In this document: positions 23,281 to 32,957 of the stretch, one piece after another
How positions within the stretch are numbered: position 1 is the first letter of the stretch
Layout: the number at the start of each line of letters is the position of its first letter
DNA from: Dipteris shenzhenensis
Taxonomy: Eukaryota; Polypodiophyta; Polypodiopsida; Gleicheniales
NCBI GenBank assembly: GCA_047967505.1
Contig: CM106541.1
DNA length: 64,000 nucleotides
Direction: 5' to 3' (one strand)
The notes under the pieces: generated by a model
Seen by the model: the letters and a program-made list of their open reading frames with translations, nothing else
Database searches by the model: none
Told to the model about the DNA's origin: nothing
Program-made: the position numbers and the translations under genes

Positions 23281-23969
23281 GCCCTTCTCTCTGTTTCAAT
23301 AAAGTCGTCTTCTTTCGTCCTCTCATAATAGATGTTCTTGACTGTTATGTGATGGATGGACATCACCTTAGATATTCTTATACACACGGGAGTGTCGAAA
23401 ACATCCATTGCAAGTGCAAGACGCAGAAATGAAAATTTTAATCCAATGCAAGGTATAAGGAAAGTTTTGATACTTATTCCTTTTTTAAAGTCTCATCAAC
23501 TACCCTCGTAGGCCTTGGTCCACTAATGAGAGAAGTAGTACGAGTGCTCGCACAACATGGTGTTGTTTCAGCTTCAGGTGTTTGCCTGATAAAGACGTAT
23601 GTCCCTCCCCCAGACCTATGTCCCTCCCCCAGCATCAGTAGCAAGTTTGCCTTTGGTGTCAGCCCCAACCAAAGAAGGTGGCATCCGAAAGAATTCGAAG
23701 AAAACATTGAAAAATGTGTTCTATGCCGCTGCCAAGCAAGCTTGTGCTGAAGGTAAAGCTTTATCGATTTTAGTAATTCATTTGCAACTATTTTATATGC
23801 CTTAGAGGCATTCACAATCGGTCTTGGTTTTCAGTTTGAAAAACAATACGTGATAAAGGGTGCGACATCAAATTGAAGTGCAAATACAAGGCCACCGATT
23901 CCAGAGGACCGGAGCGCTTCTGAAGTCATAGACGCCTAGCATGAACTTACTAATACTTATGCTTTTTTG

Positions 23970-24275
23970 TGTACATACAATTTCATTTCAATCAAATATT
24001 ATAGAGTTGTATATGTTTATATACGTGTGTGCTCTATTTATGCTAAGTTTTTAAAAGTGCAAGGTTCCTTGCTCAAATCGTATCAATGTCTTTGCCTCAT
24101 ATTTGACATTAAAGAATCTTCTTTTATCCTTCTTTGTATACATGCAAATTCAATTTCAATCAATTATTATAGAGTTTATTTACATATATTTGTTTGTTAT
24201 TTATTATAATTTCTTAAAAGAGTGAAGGATTCTTTGTTTGTAGTATATAAAAGTCTTTGTCTCGGTGTTCTTGTT
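23970..24275. repeat. Tandem duplication of ~169 bp
   Basis: The segment starting tacatacaatttcatttcaatcaaatattatagag (about 23972) is repeated about 169 bp downstream (tacatgcaaattcaatttcaatcaattattatagag, about 24138). Both copies continue with a similar run of sequence. The copies are clearly diverged. No coding capacity. Confidence 0.75.
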
Positions 24276-24689
24276 TAAAAATGTTGTGTTTTTTTTATTT
24301 CTCATGGAAAATAGAAGTCATGGAATTTATGTTATTTCTTTGCAATTGAAAAATGTCATCAAATGCTTGCAAACATAGCACATCGTGTTTTCTTTTAAAA
24401 CATTGGAATTTTAAAATTACATACTCAATGAAGATAGGATATTGATTTAAGATGCAACATTTTTAAAAGCACATTATGAACTGAATAAGTTGTCAAAACT
24501 ACTCAAATATTGCTCACAAGAAACAAAAATGACATTTTTCAGCTAGTGCAAATGTCGGAGCACAAGTTGGAAAAAGATTTTGCAATGGCAATTTCAAGTT
24601 TTCACATTAAACACAAACTATGGTTGGCATGAATGATGAGACTGGACCTAGCAGAGTAAACAAACCCACAAGCATAAATCCTCCAGGTC

Positions 24690-25460
24690 CAAATGCTCTA
24701 CCAGTACTATCAATAACTACACTTCAGAGTCTATTTCGCATCGTTTCGCTTTTGAAGGGAAGGTCCTAGCAAAGTACGGGACCTTCAAAGCAAGGGATGT
24801 CTCATATCCTATCTACACACGTATTGACTTAACTAATCGTGCATGCTCAGAGATAATCACACTACATGTTCCGCACGCATATGTTTTGGATCTCAAAGAT
24901 ATTTTCCAAGTCAATGACTTTTTCATAGTGGATGGTCCAACCATTAGCAAGCGAGGTTTCGGTGAGGGAGGTACATCTTCTTTTTATTTGTGTGTTGATG
25001 CAACAACAATAGTTTTGAAAGGTGAACCATTCAATGGTGCCATTTCTTTTGTTTTGGATAATGTCATAAGGCATTGCACACCTTAGGCAGCCAATCAAAT
25101 GAAAAACATGAGAGCGTCCTTCACATCAGTTATTAACAAAATGGCCTTTGTCATTGTCAAAGTGGACCTCGATGGACCACCAACCGACCAGATCATTGTT
25201 GCAAATGGTCCAAACTCTGAGGATCATGCAACGGTGAGGATGAAATAGTTAAAGCTTCAATACATTTCTTCGAAACGTTTTAATATTTATCCGGCCCTCA
25301 ACTTTCTTCCTCCCTTTGTACCAACTATCTTTTGTTGCAGACAAACACACTAGGAGTATTTGATTTCACCATCTTGGGAGCAGTACCTGAAGGAAATCTC
25401 TGAGTCGCACTGTGCAATGCATTCACATGCCAAGTCTCTCAATTAGGCTATGGGCAGAAG
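24690..25460 (+). pseudogene. Decayed unidentified gene, possibly OB-fold-like
   Basis: One frame is open from about 24700 to a TAG at 25084 and then continues in frame to a likely donor (gtgagg, about 25233). A tttgttgcag acceptor near 25340 leads to a further exon with an in-frame TGA near 25401. The alternation of short beta-like hydrophobic stretches (ITLHVPHAYVLDL, DFFIVDG, FYLCVDATTIVLKG) is reminiscent of single-stranded DNA-binding OB folds, but no specific motif proves it. The exon-intron structure indicates a former cellular or element gene. The stops mark it as inactive. Confidence 0.4.
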
Positions 25461-25594
25461 GTACATCATGCTTAACTAGTGACAGGCTTCTCCACTCTAA
25501 TCATCTAAGTTGGGATTTTTTTAGTACGTTTTTTTAAAGAAAAGAACATGTTTTTTGAATTAAAAACGCATGTGGACGTTCAAAACACAAAAAA

Positions 25595-25920
25595 TGTGTT
25601 TTTTATAACCGGTCAACGTGCATCGGTTGACTGGCTATATATCGATCGGTGAATCCCAACACCAACCGGTATTTTCTTGAAAATATCGACTGGTGTTGGG
25701 ATTCACCGACCGGTGGAAAAAATACCGATCGGTGAATCACTACACCAACCGTTATATAATAAACCAATTGATGAAACTCAACGCCGGTTGGTATATTCAG
25801 AATACATCAATCAGTGTAGTGAAATACCGATCGGTGTGCACAACAGAACATAAGGCATGCATGCATTGGCTACAAAAATCGATTGGTGTGTAGACATACC
25901 GGCTGGTAGATCGAGTTGGG
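25595..25920. repeat. Inverted and direct repeats of a cggtgaatc/accgatcggt motif
   Basis: A foldback at 25641-25676 and 25679-25714 pairs over about 36 bp with a 2-bp loop and a few mismatches; both arms contain ggtgaatcccaacacca. Further copies of the palindrome accgatcggt and of accaaccg/cggttggt lie at about 25725-25890. Downstream, ctataaaagg (25923-25932) is a good TATA-like sequence, so the block could be the distal part of an LTR or promoter region. Confidence 0.75.
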
Positions 25921-26039
25921 TTCTATAAAAGGGTGCCTTCACCTCATTTTTTCCTACCTTTCACCGAAATTCCCCACAGTTTTCTATTCTTTTCTGTATC
26001 CTCGCTATTTTTCGCTTCTCCTTCATGCTTTTGGTGAGC

Positions 26040-26610
26040 TTTCAACCTCACGATTGTTTTCAGTTAGGGTTAGGTGATGGCTCGCTTCGACCGACTAGAT
26101 TCACCTTGCCTCAACTGAGAGAAAAGAGAGAGAAACATGTCATATATTTGTGCTCGCTTGCTTCTGTGTGTTTGCATGATGTGTTTCACTCGGGGCCGGA
26201 TGATGACTCGCTTCGGCCAGTTGGATTCATCTTGCCTCGAGTGATGTTCTAGTAGTATCATGATTAAGGCCAGGTGATTGCTCGCTTCGATGGGCTGCAT
26301 TCACCTCATCCTAATTGAGAGAGGAATATTTGTGATGCTTATTTATGCTTGCTTATATGTGTTTGCATGTGTGATGTTACCACTTGGGGCCGGATGATGA
26401 CTCACTTCAGCCAGTTGGATTCATCTCGCCTCGAGTGGCATTCTATTAGGTAGTATCATGATTAAGGCTGGGTGATGGCCCGCTTCGGCCAGTTGGATTC
26501 ACCTCACTTTGGTCTACTATCATATATTCATATATATTGTATGTAGCTGTCTCAATAGAACCGGGATGATAGCTCGCTTTGGCCGGCTGGATTCATCTCG
26601 ACGATGACCT
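26040..26610. repeat. Tandem repeat with core gatgactcgcttcggccagttggattca
   Basis: Six copies of the core occur, at about 26073, 26201, 26273, 26394, 26472 and 26567. Spacing is irregular (about 70-130 bp) because two spacer types alternate: one with gcttgcttctgtgtgtttgcatg, the other with agtagtatcatgattaaggc. Copies differ at 10-25% of positions. Confidence 0.8.
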
Positions 26611-27039
26611 TCCCAACAAGCTCAAGATGTGTGATCACACAATGTTGATCTAGATCATCTTGGTTCATTACATCGTGATTGTTGTTATATGTTTTCTTGT
26701 TTCATCTTTTATAGCCTATTCTTCTTCAATAGCCTGATAGCGTTTCTTGGAGTAATTTGTATGAGGCACACTATTGCTTGTAGAGTCCATGTTATTATTA
26801 TCTATTAGAAATTCATGTTAGCATCTACATAGATCTCAATTTTATTTCTTGATTTGTTTTTGCAATGATTGTTGAGTGTTAACGTAATGCATTATGATTG
26901 GGCCTAGATGTCTCAATTACTAAATTGCTATGCATTGCTTTTCGTAATGTACACATCATGACTCATTGTGGTAGCAGAACCTCAAGAGTGCTTATGTAAT
27001 GATTGTTGTGTGAACTAGATCTATACCTCTGCCTTCCTA

Positions 27040-27477
27040 ATGTTAGCCACCCCTTCAAAGAGAGAGAGAGACACTTGGAAAATTGAGTTGCAACACCTTG
27101 TCCGTAGGGTGTGCATTCGACATATTATTACATTGAGTGAGGAGCAAATAAGAGAGATTCTACATACCAAGTCTAAGCTAGATGAAATGCATCAGCGCAT
27201 ACTTGCTCAATTTGACTATAGTTAGACGAGGCATGGAGAGGTGGAGCGGATAGAGGAGAAAGAGATTGTACTAAATTTCCTACCTAGAGTGCTGGGTGAT
27301 ATAGTTGTACAATGGGAAATGGTAAAGTAGTCAGAGCCCTTCAGTGGCTCATAGAGTGGAAAGAATCCCACGCTACCATTCATAGGAAAAAATGAAAGGA
27401 AAAAGGTGCGGTCAGTAGACTATCGAATGTCGCCATGCAACATTATACCCAAGTTGCTAGTGGCTCCTTAGAAAGAA
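27040..27477 (+). pseudogene. Left part of a decayed gene split by a CACTA insertion
   Basis: The first 61 codons (27040-27225) form an open, highly charged and probably helical stretch (SEEQIREILHTKSKLDEMHQ). The same frame continues past stop codons toward 27477, where the CACTA element begins after the target site gaa. The sequence on the far side (from 31251) is a kinase-like relic on the same strand. I infer, but cannot prove, that the two were one gene. Confidence 0.35.
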
Positions 27478-27819
27478 CACTACAAGGCATAGGCCCTTTT
27501 CCGACGAAAATACTGACGCTTTTTACATTAAAATTTTTTTTTTTCACGGGCGCAAACGTCGCTATAAAAGTCGCTAAAAGCGTCGGAAAAGAACCGTCGC
27601 TATATAGCGACGTTCTTAAACGTCGCTATATAGCGACACTACTAATCGTCGCTATATAGTGACACTGGTAAACGTCGCTATATAGCGACGATTAACAGAA
27701 GTTTAAAAAAAGCATTAGTGGGGCCTAACAGGGCCATAGCAAGCCCTGTTTTGCCCCACTAATGCTTTTTTTTTTTAATTACAAAAGAAATTTTGTTATT
27801 ACAAAAAGTAAAGAGGGAA

Positions 27820-29240
27820 AAAGAGACATATGCTCATGCTTATGCATGAGCATATGTCTCCTTCTCTTATGCTCATGCATAAGCATAAGCATGAGCATAT
27901 GTCTCCTTCTCTTATGCTTATGCTTATGCTTATGCTTATGCATAAGAGAAGAGAAGAAGAGGGAACGGAAAGAGAGATTGGAAAGGGGGAAAGAGGGAAA
28001 GAAAGACAGAAGAAGAGGGAAAGTAAAGAGGGAAAAAGAGACATATGATATGCTCATGCTTATGCATGAGCATATGTCTACTTCTCTTATGCTCATGCAT
28101 AAGCATAAGCATGAGCATATGTCTCCTTCTCTTATGCTTATGCTTATGCATATGCATAAGAGGAGTCTTATGCATAAGCATAAGCATAAGCATAAGAGAA
28201 TGAGACATATGCTCATGCTCATGCTCATGCTTATGCTTATGCTTATGTATGAGCATAAGAACATGAGCATGAAAGAGGGAAAAGAGGGTGGAAAAGAGGA
28301 GAAGAGAGAAGAAGAGGGAACGAAAAGAAGGATTGGAAAGGGGGAAAGAGGGAAAGAAAGAGAGAAGAAGAGGGAAAGTAAAGAGGGAAAAAGAGACATA
28401 TGCTCATGCATGAGCATATGTCTCCTTCTCTTATGCTCACGCATAAGCATAAGCATGAGCATATGTCTCCTTCTCTTATGCTTATGCATAAGCATAAGCA
28501 TTATGCTCATGCTTATGCGTATGCATGAGCATAAGAGAATGAGCATGAAAGAGGGAAAATAGGGGGAAAAAGAGAGGAAGAGAGAAGAAGAGGGAAAGTA
28601 AAGAGGGAAAAAGAGACCTTCTCTTATGCTCATGCATAAGCATAAGCATGAGCATATGCCTCCTTTTCTTATGCTTATGCTTATGCATGAGCATAAGAGC
28701 ATGAGCATGAAAGAGGGGGGGAAAGAGGAGAAGAGAGAAGAAGAGGGAAAGGAAAGAGAGATTGGAAAAGGGGAAAGAGGGAAAGAAAGAGAGAAGAAGA
28801 GGGAAAGGAAAGAGGGAAAAAGAGACATATGCTCATCCTTATGCATGAGCATATGTCTCCTTCTCTTATGCTCATGCATAAGCATAAGCATGAGCATATG
28901 TCTCCTTCTCTTATGCTCATGCATAAGAGGAGTCTTATGCATAAGCTTCTCTCTTCTCCTCTTTCCCCTCCTCTTTTCCCTCTTTCATGCTCATGCTCTC
29001 AGCTTATGCATGAGCATAAGAGCATGAGCATGAAAGAGGGAAAAGAGGAGGGGAAAGAGGAGAAGAGAGAAGAAGAGGGAAAGAAAAGAGAGATTGGAAA
29101 AGGGGAAAGAGGGAAAGAAAGAGAGAAGAAGAGGAAAAGGAAAGAGGGAAAAAGAGACATATGCCTCCTTCTTTTATGCTCATGCTTATGCTTATGCTTA
29201 TGCATGAGCATAAGAGCATGAGCATGAAAGAGGGAAAAGA
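27820..29240. repeat. Palindromic GCATAA/GCATGA hexamer array with GA-rich spacers
   Basis: About 1.4 kb alternates between two modules. One is made of gcataa, gcatga and ttatgc hexamers arranged as inverted repeats, with catatgctcatgcttatgcatgagcatatg as the local pattern, so it can fold on itself many times. The other is a purine tract built from gggaaagaggg and agagaagaagag. Five or six rounds of the pair are visible. Because the hexamers avoid stops, long frames arise on both strands (up to 387 codons on the minus strand) with Met/Leu/His or Ser/Phe/Pro repeats. I regard these frames as non-genic. Confidence 0.9.
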
Positions 29241-29387
29241 GGGGGGGAAACAAGAGAAGAAGAGGGAAATGAAAGAGGAAAAAAGAGGGGGAAAGAGATT
29301 GAAAGATTGAAGGAGAAGGAGAAGGAGAGGAGGGAAAGAAGAGGAGAGAAGAGGGAAGAGAGGGGAACAGAAGGTTTCTATGCCCAT

Positions 29388-30090
29388 CACTACAGCTAGC
29401 ACTTAAGGCACTAGCTGCAAGCCAATGCAAATTAAAAAAATAACAAATGGAAAAAAGAGGAAGCACTTACTTGGAATAGTACATCCCGCTCAGTGTTTTG
29501 TGGACTGGCCTTTGAAATCCTTTGAAATCAAGCATGAAAACTAGTAAGGAGCTTTAGCAATACAAGGAGAAGCACTCACAAAACGAAATCTCACAAAAAA
29601 CCTACCTACATTGTTCAAAGAGACCTCTTCAAAAACTTCCTTTCAAGAAACCAAAGAGGGAGAAGGGTGGAGGGGGAGCACAAGAGCTAGGAGAGGGGTG
29701 AGTAGTAGTGAGGAGTGGAGAATAGAGTGGGAGGTCGTCAGAAATAGGTGGGAGGAGAGATTGCTTTGCTTACAATAGAAATTAGAGAGTGCAAAAGAAA
29801 GCGCCGCGCATCGCGACGGGTTTCGGTTTAAATCCACAGCATCGCTATATAGCGACGCTTTTCCGTCACTATATAGCGACTCTTTAGAGTCGCTATATAG
29901 TGACCTTTAACATTAAAAAACTGAAACCCTAAAAGTCGCTATATAGCGACGTTTAACCCTAAAAGTGGCTATATAGCGACCTTTAACCCTAAAAGTGGCT
30001 ATATAGTGACCTTTAACCCTAAAAGTGGCTATATAGCGACCTTTAACCCTAAGTGTCGCTATATAGCGACACTTATACCTTAAAAGTGTC
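29388..30090. repeat. Block shared with the CACTA fragment at 9594, plus GTCGCTATATAGCGAC repeats
   Basis: From 29388 (cactacagctagcacttaagg) the sequence parallels 9594 onward: the same ctagc...gctag inverted repeat, then gaagcac..cttacttgg versus gaagcac..cttacctgg. A string of about eight copies of the 16-bp palindrome gtcgctatatagcgac or variants follows at about 29840-30075. Within the larger CACTA element this looks like an internal copy of subterminal repeats. Confidence 0.75.
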
Positions 30091-30229
30091 AATTCAAGGC
30101 ACTTGATCTAAGAAGAGAGGGAAGGAACTCATGGGTGGCTAATTTTTGGATCTTAAAGGATTTCCTTGCATTTTGTGTTATGACTTTAGAGGTGTGCAGA
30201 TGGAAGGGACGAGTGAAAGCTTGTCAAAT

Positions 30230-30764
30230 GATGCGCCAATGCTCGGGAGTGCAGAGTGGCTTACGGAGAGATTGTATTATCATTGCACTCATTGCAAGCG
30301 AGAAGTATGACATCAACGCCATATTGTCATGCGCCACTTGAGGATGTATGGGGAGGAGCCCAAACCATAACCCACCGTTGGTGGTGCACATGGTGATGGA
30401 TCATCAAAAATTCATTGCTATTTGAGTTCATGATTAATATTGCATGCGTACATGACACGAAATCTTGAGACAGGATGAGGAGGGTGGTGTGCATATACCT
30501 TCACACTACCAATGTGGATATGAAGATAGAGATCATGTGGATATGGAGATGCCACTACCAATGCCAGATCCAATTGATCCAGATGGGTTTAGAGAAGAAG
30601 ATGAAGATCACAATATGAGCCAAGACGAAGATGTGCATAATGACATCATATGGGAGGAACATGGAGATCACGATATTGAGGAAGAAGATGACAATCATCA
30701 AGAATCACCCGACTTTATTGAAGAAGATGATCAAGTCTATGGTGAACGTACGATGATGATATAG
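30230..30764 (+). pseudogene. CACTA transposase-associated domain relic
   Basis: One frame reads a YHCTHC finger followed by H-IVM-HL-MYG at about 30270-30350, the Zn-finger layout at the N terminus of CACTA transposases, interrupted by a stop. After a probable intron (to about 30464) an acidic exon follows, with EEDEDHNMSQDEDVHND-type sequence (30465-30764). The order matches the 10660-11180 fragment. The catalytic part of the transposase is absent. Confidence 0.6.
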
Positions 30765-31253
30765 GAGATCAACTCAATATAGAGTTGGAGATAGACTTGT
30801 TTGGCACACTAGACTTGGCTCAGGATGAAGCAAGTCTCAAACGTAGACATGAATATATGAGCTTCGAACTTGATGTACATGCTCTTGTACTTTTATTCTT
30901 TTAAAGGATCAAACATGTACACGCTCTCGTATTTTTATTCTCTATGAGATCAAACATGTATGAAAATTTAAAAAATTTTGTCATTGGAAAAAACTAACTT
31001 TTAAGGCCTATATGAGTAAAAAACATCTCTGAAAAATGTCGCTATAACATAGTATCTTAGTGTCGCTATATAATGACTCTTAAAAGTCGCTATATAGCGA
31101 CTTTTATAACCGTCGCTATATAGCGACTTTTGCTTAACGTCGCTATATAGCGACGCTTTACGGGACGCACTTTTCATACCGACGATTAGTGCCCCGTGCG
31201 CGCTAAACGTCGGTATGTAAACGTCACAATAGGATCCGTGTGTAGTAGTGGAA

Positions 31254-31907
31254 TAGACACGTGCATGAAGTTTGCTAACATGAATTTCTACTAGAGATCT
31301 ACGCACAAATAGACTTGTGCATAAGGTTTGCTGACATGTGCTCTACAATGGTACACTTTCCACTAGTTGCATTGACAATTCTCAAGGAATTAGGCGGGGG
31401 AGTGGAAGGAAAAGTGTACCGGGTTAAGATAGAGGGTGTGCCAGGTTTCAAGCCAACCCTATCTTATGCTAGCAAGAAGTTGAGGCACGATATTGCACAT
31501 GCACATAGATCATTGAAGACAGAGCTAGCAATGACTGTAATGCATAGAGCCATGTGTCGCGCAATTGGTTACACACATGTTAGCGATCTTTGGTTAATCA
31601 GCCCATACTTCAATCGAGGTAGTAGACATGCTCATGAGCCTACCTTCCATGTATCATGATTATCAAGAATGCTCTTGCCATTTGCATAGCTATTGCTAGT
31701 GCAATGAAAGCAGTGCACGAGAGGGGTTCAGACACACTTATTTGAATGCCAAAAACTATGTGCTAGATTTCACACCAGATGGGAAATTTGTGCGGGTGAG
31801 CATTATTGATTAGGGAGGGTGTCTCCACAGAACTGAGAGCAAGCCTGAGTAGGTTTAGGCACTCGCTCCAAAGTTAATATTTCCTTGGTTTGCACCAAAG
31901 CTTTACA
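31254..31907 (+). pseudogene. Decayed protein-kinase-like gene (right part)
   Basis: The 31315-31659 frame has a Gly-rich loop-like stretch (GGGVEGKVYRV), then ASKKL in the place of the VAIK lysine, and a helix with Glu (LKTELAMTVMHRAM). About 31700-31820 contains AVHERG, then after a one-base shift a catalytic-loop-like LNAKNYVLDF (Asp replaced) and IID followed by a TAG where a Trp is expected (D-W-G type). The homology is to a divergent kinase fold; I cannot name the subfamily. It is broken by the shift, the stop, the CACTA insertion on its left and a second CACTA terminus on its right. Confidence 0.5.
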
Positions 31908-31975
31908 CACTACAAGGCATAGGCCCTTTTTCGATGGTTACGCACTGACGTTTAGTACACGTTTAGTACACATGG
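31908..31975 (+). mobile_element. CACTA terminus remnant, same family as 27478-31250
   Basis: The sequence cactacaaggcataggccc followed by a T-run at 31908 matches the first ~24 bp of the CACTA element at 27478; similarity then fades. No right terminus is present, so this is a deletion derivative or an abortive-excision scar in the same host gene. The right boundary is approximate. Confidence 0.65.
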
Positions 31976-32480
31976 AGTGCATCTGCCAATGGTTTTCCAT
32001 GCTAAGTGAAGGTTCTTTTAAGAAGTTGTTGATGAATTTTTGTCTACAACTAAGTGAGGCTTGCAAAGATTCAAAGAAGGAGAATCCATTGAGAGCAAAG
32101 ACAAGCTAGAGAGCTGCCTGAACACTTAGCAATTAAATAGTAGGAGAAGTTGCATTGAAAGTTGGAGTGGCTAACCACCTATGAAAGTAGCCCGAACTAG
32201 GACTGTAGTAGAATCCTCGAACAAGCAAGGAAGAGCAGGTCATGAGAGGGAGCTAGTAGCCAAGCCATTAGGGGAGAAATGGGGTCTCAAAAGGGCCTCA
32301 TAAGGAATGGATTAAAAAATGGATTAGTCCTAATGAAAGGGTCAAGGTAGGTCCCAAACACTCCTAACCCCCCTCACCTAGGTGGGTTAAGCCCAAAAGT
32401 GACCCCACCTCTTACACAACTCTTACTCCTAGGTGGGAACCAAAAAATTCAAAATTCAAATTTTGAATTTTGAATTCCCT
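31976..32480. other. Flank with a short Lys-rich frame, no supported gene
   Basis: A frame at about 31960-32109 (SEGSFKKLLMNFCLQLSEACK) could be the far part of the kinase-like relic. The remainder, to 32480, has no coding signal. Confidence 0.35.
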
Positions 32481-32950
32481 CCCTCCTCTCCCCTCCCTCC
32501 CTCCCTCCCCTTCCCCTTCCCCCTCCCTCCCTCCCTCCCCTCCTCACTCCCTCCTCCCCCTCCCTCCTCCTCCCCCTCCCCCTTCTCACTCCCTCCTCCC
32601 CCTTCCTCCTCCTCCCCCTCCCTCCCTCCCTCCTCCACGTGTGCTCCTCCTCCCCTCCCCCTCCCTCTCTCCTCCATGCCTCCCTCCCTCCCTCCTCCAT
32701 GCCTACTCCTCCTCCCCTCCCCCTCCCTCCTCCTCCATGCTTGCTCCTCCTCCTCCCTCTCTCCTCCTCCCTCCTCCCTCCCTCCTCCTCGACACCTACT
32801 CCTCCTCACCCTACATACCTGCTGGTCCACCCCCCTACCCTCCTCTTCAACTGTTGGTCCTCCCTCCCCCATCCCTTCTCCTCCTCACCCTCCCTCTTCC
32901 TGTGTGCTGCTCCTTCAAGCCTGCTTCTCCACACCTTCTCCTCCTCTACA
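32480..32950. repeat. Polypyrimidine (CCCTCCTC)n tract
   Basis: About 470 bp of almost pure C and T on the plus strand, made of ccctccctcc and cctcctcctcccc words, with short interruptions such as atgc. The Pro/Ser/Leu frames on the plus strand and Gly/Glu/Arg frames on the minus strand are by-products. Confidence 0.93.
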
Positions 32951-32957
32951 CTCTTTA

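Larger units (their letters stand above)
27478..31250 (+). mobile_element. CACTA (En/Spm) DNA transposon, non-autonomous, 3.77 kb
   Basis: The element starts with CACTACAAGGCATAGGCCC at 27478 and ends with ...GTGTGTAGTAGTG at 31250, so the termini are inverted CACTAC. It is flanked by the 3-bp duplication gaa (27475-27477 and 31251-31253), the TSD length typical of CACTA elements. Subterminal regions carry many copies of the perfect palindrome GTCGCTATATAGCGAC or close variants: about 5 at the left end (27550-27695), about 8 at 29840-30075 and about 5 at the right end (31035-31155). These are expected transposase-binding repeats. The interior has a long low-complexity palindromic block (27820-29240) and a transposase-associated domain relic (30230-30764). 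There is no complete transposase, so movement would need a helper in trans. Confidence 0.88.

Noticed and set aside
25595-25920. Possible CRISPR-like array of short palindromic repeats
   Set aside because: Copies are irregular in spacing and sequence and sit in plant nuclear DNA. They are inverted and direct repeats, not repeat-spacer units.
27779-28942. A 387-codon minus-strand frame and several long plus-strand frames in the same place
   Set aside because: They arise from GCATAA/GCATGA hexamers and purine tracts. Composition is repetitive Met/Leu/His or Ser/Phe/Pro, both strands are open, and no domain is present.
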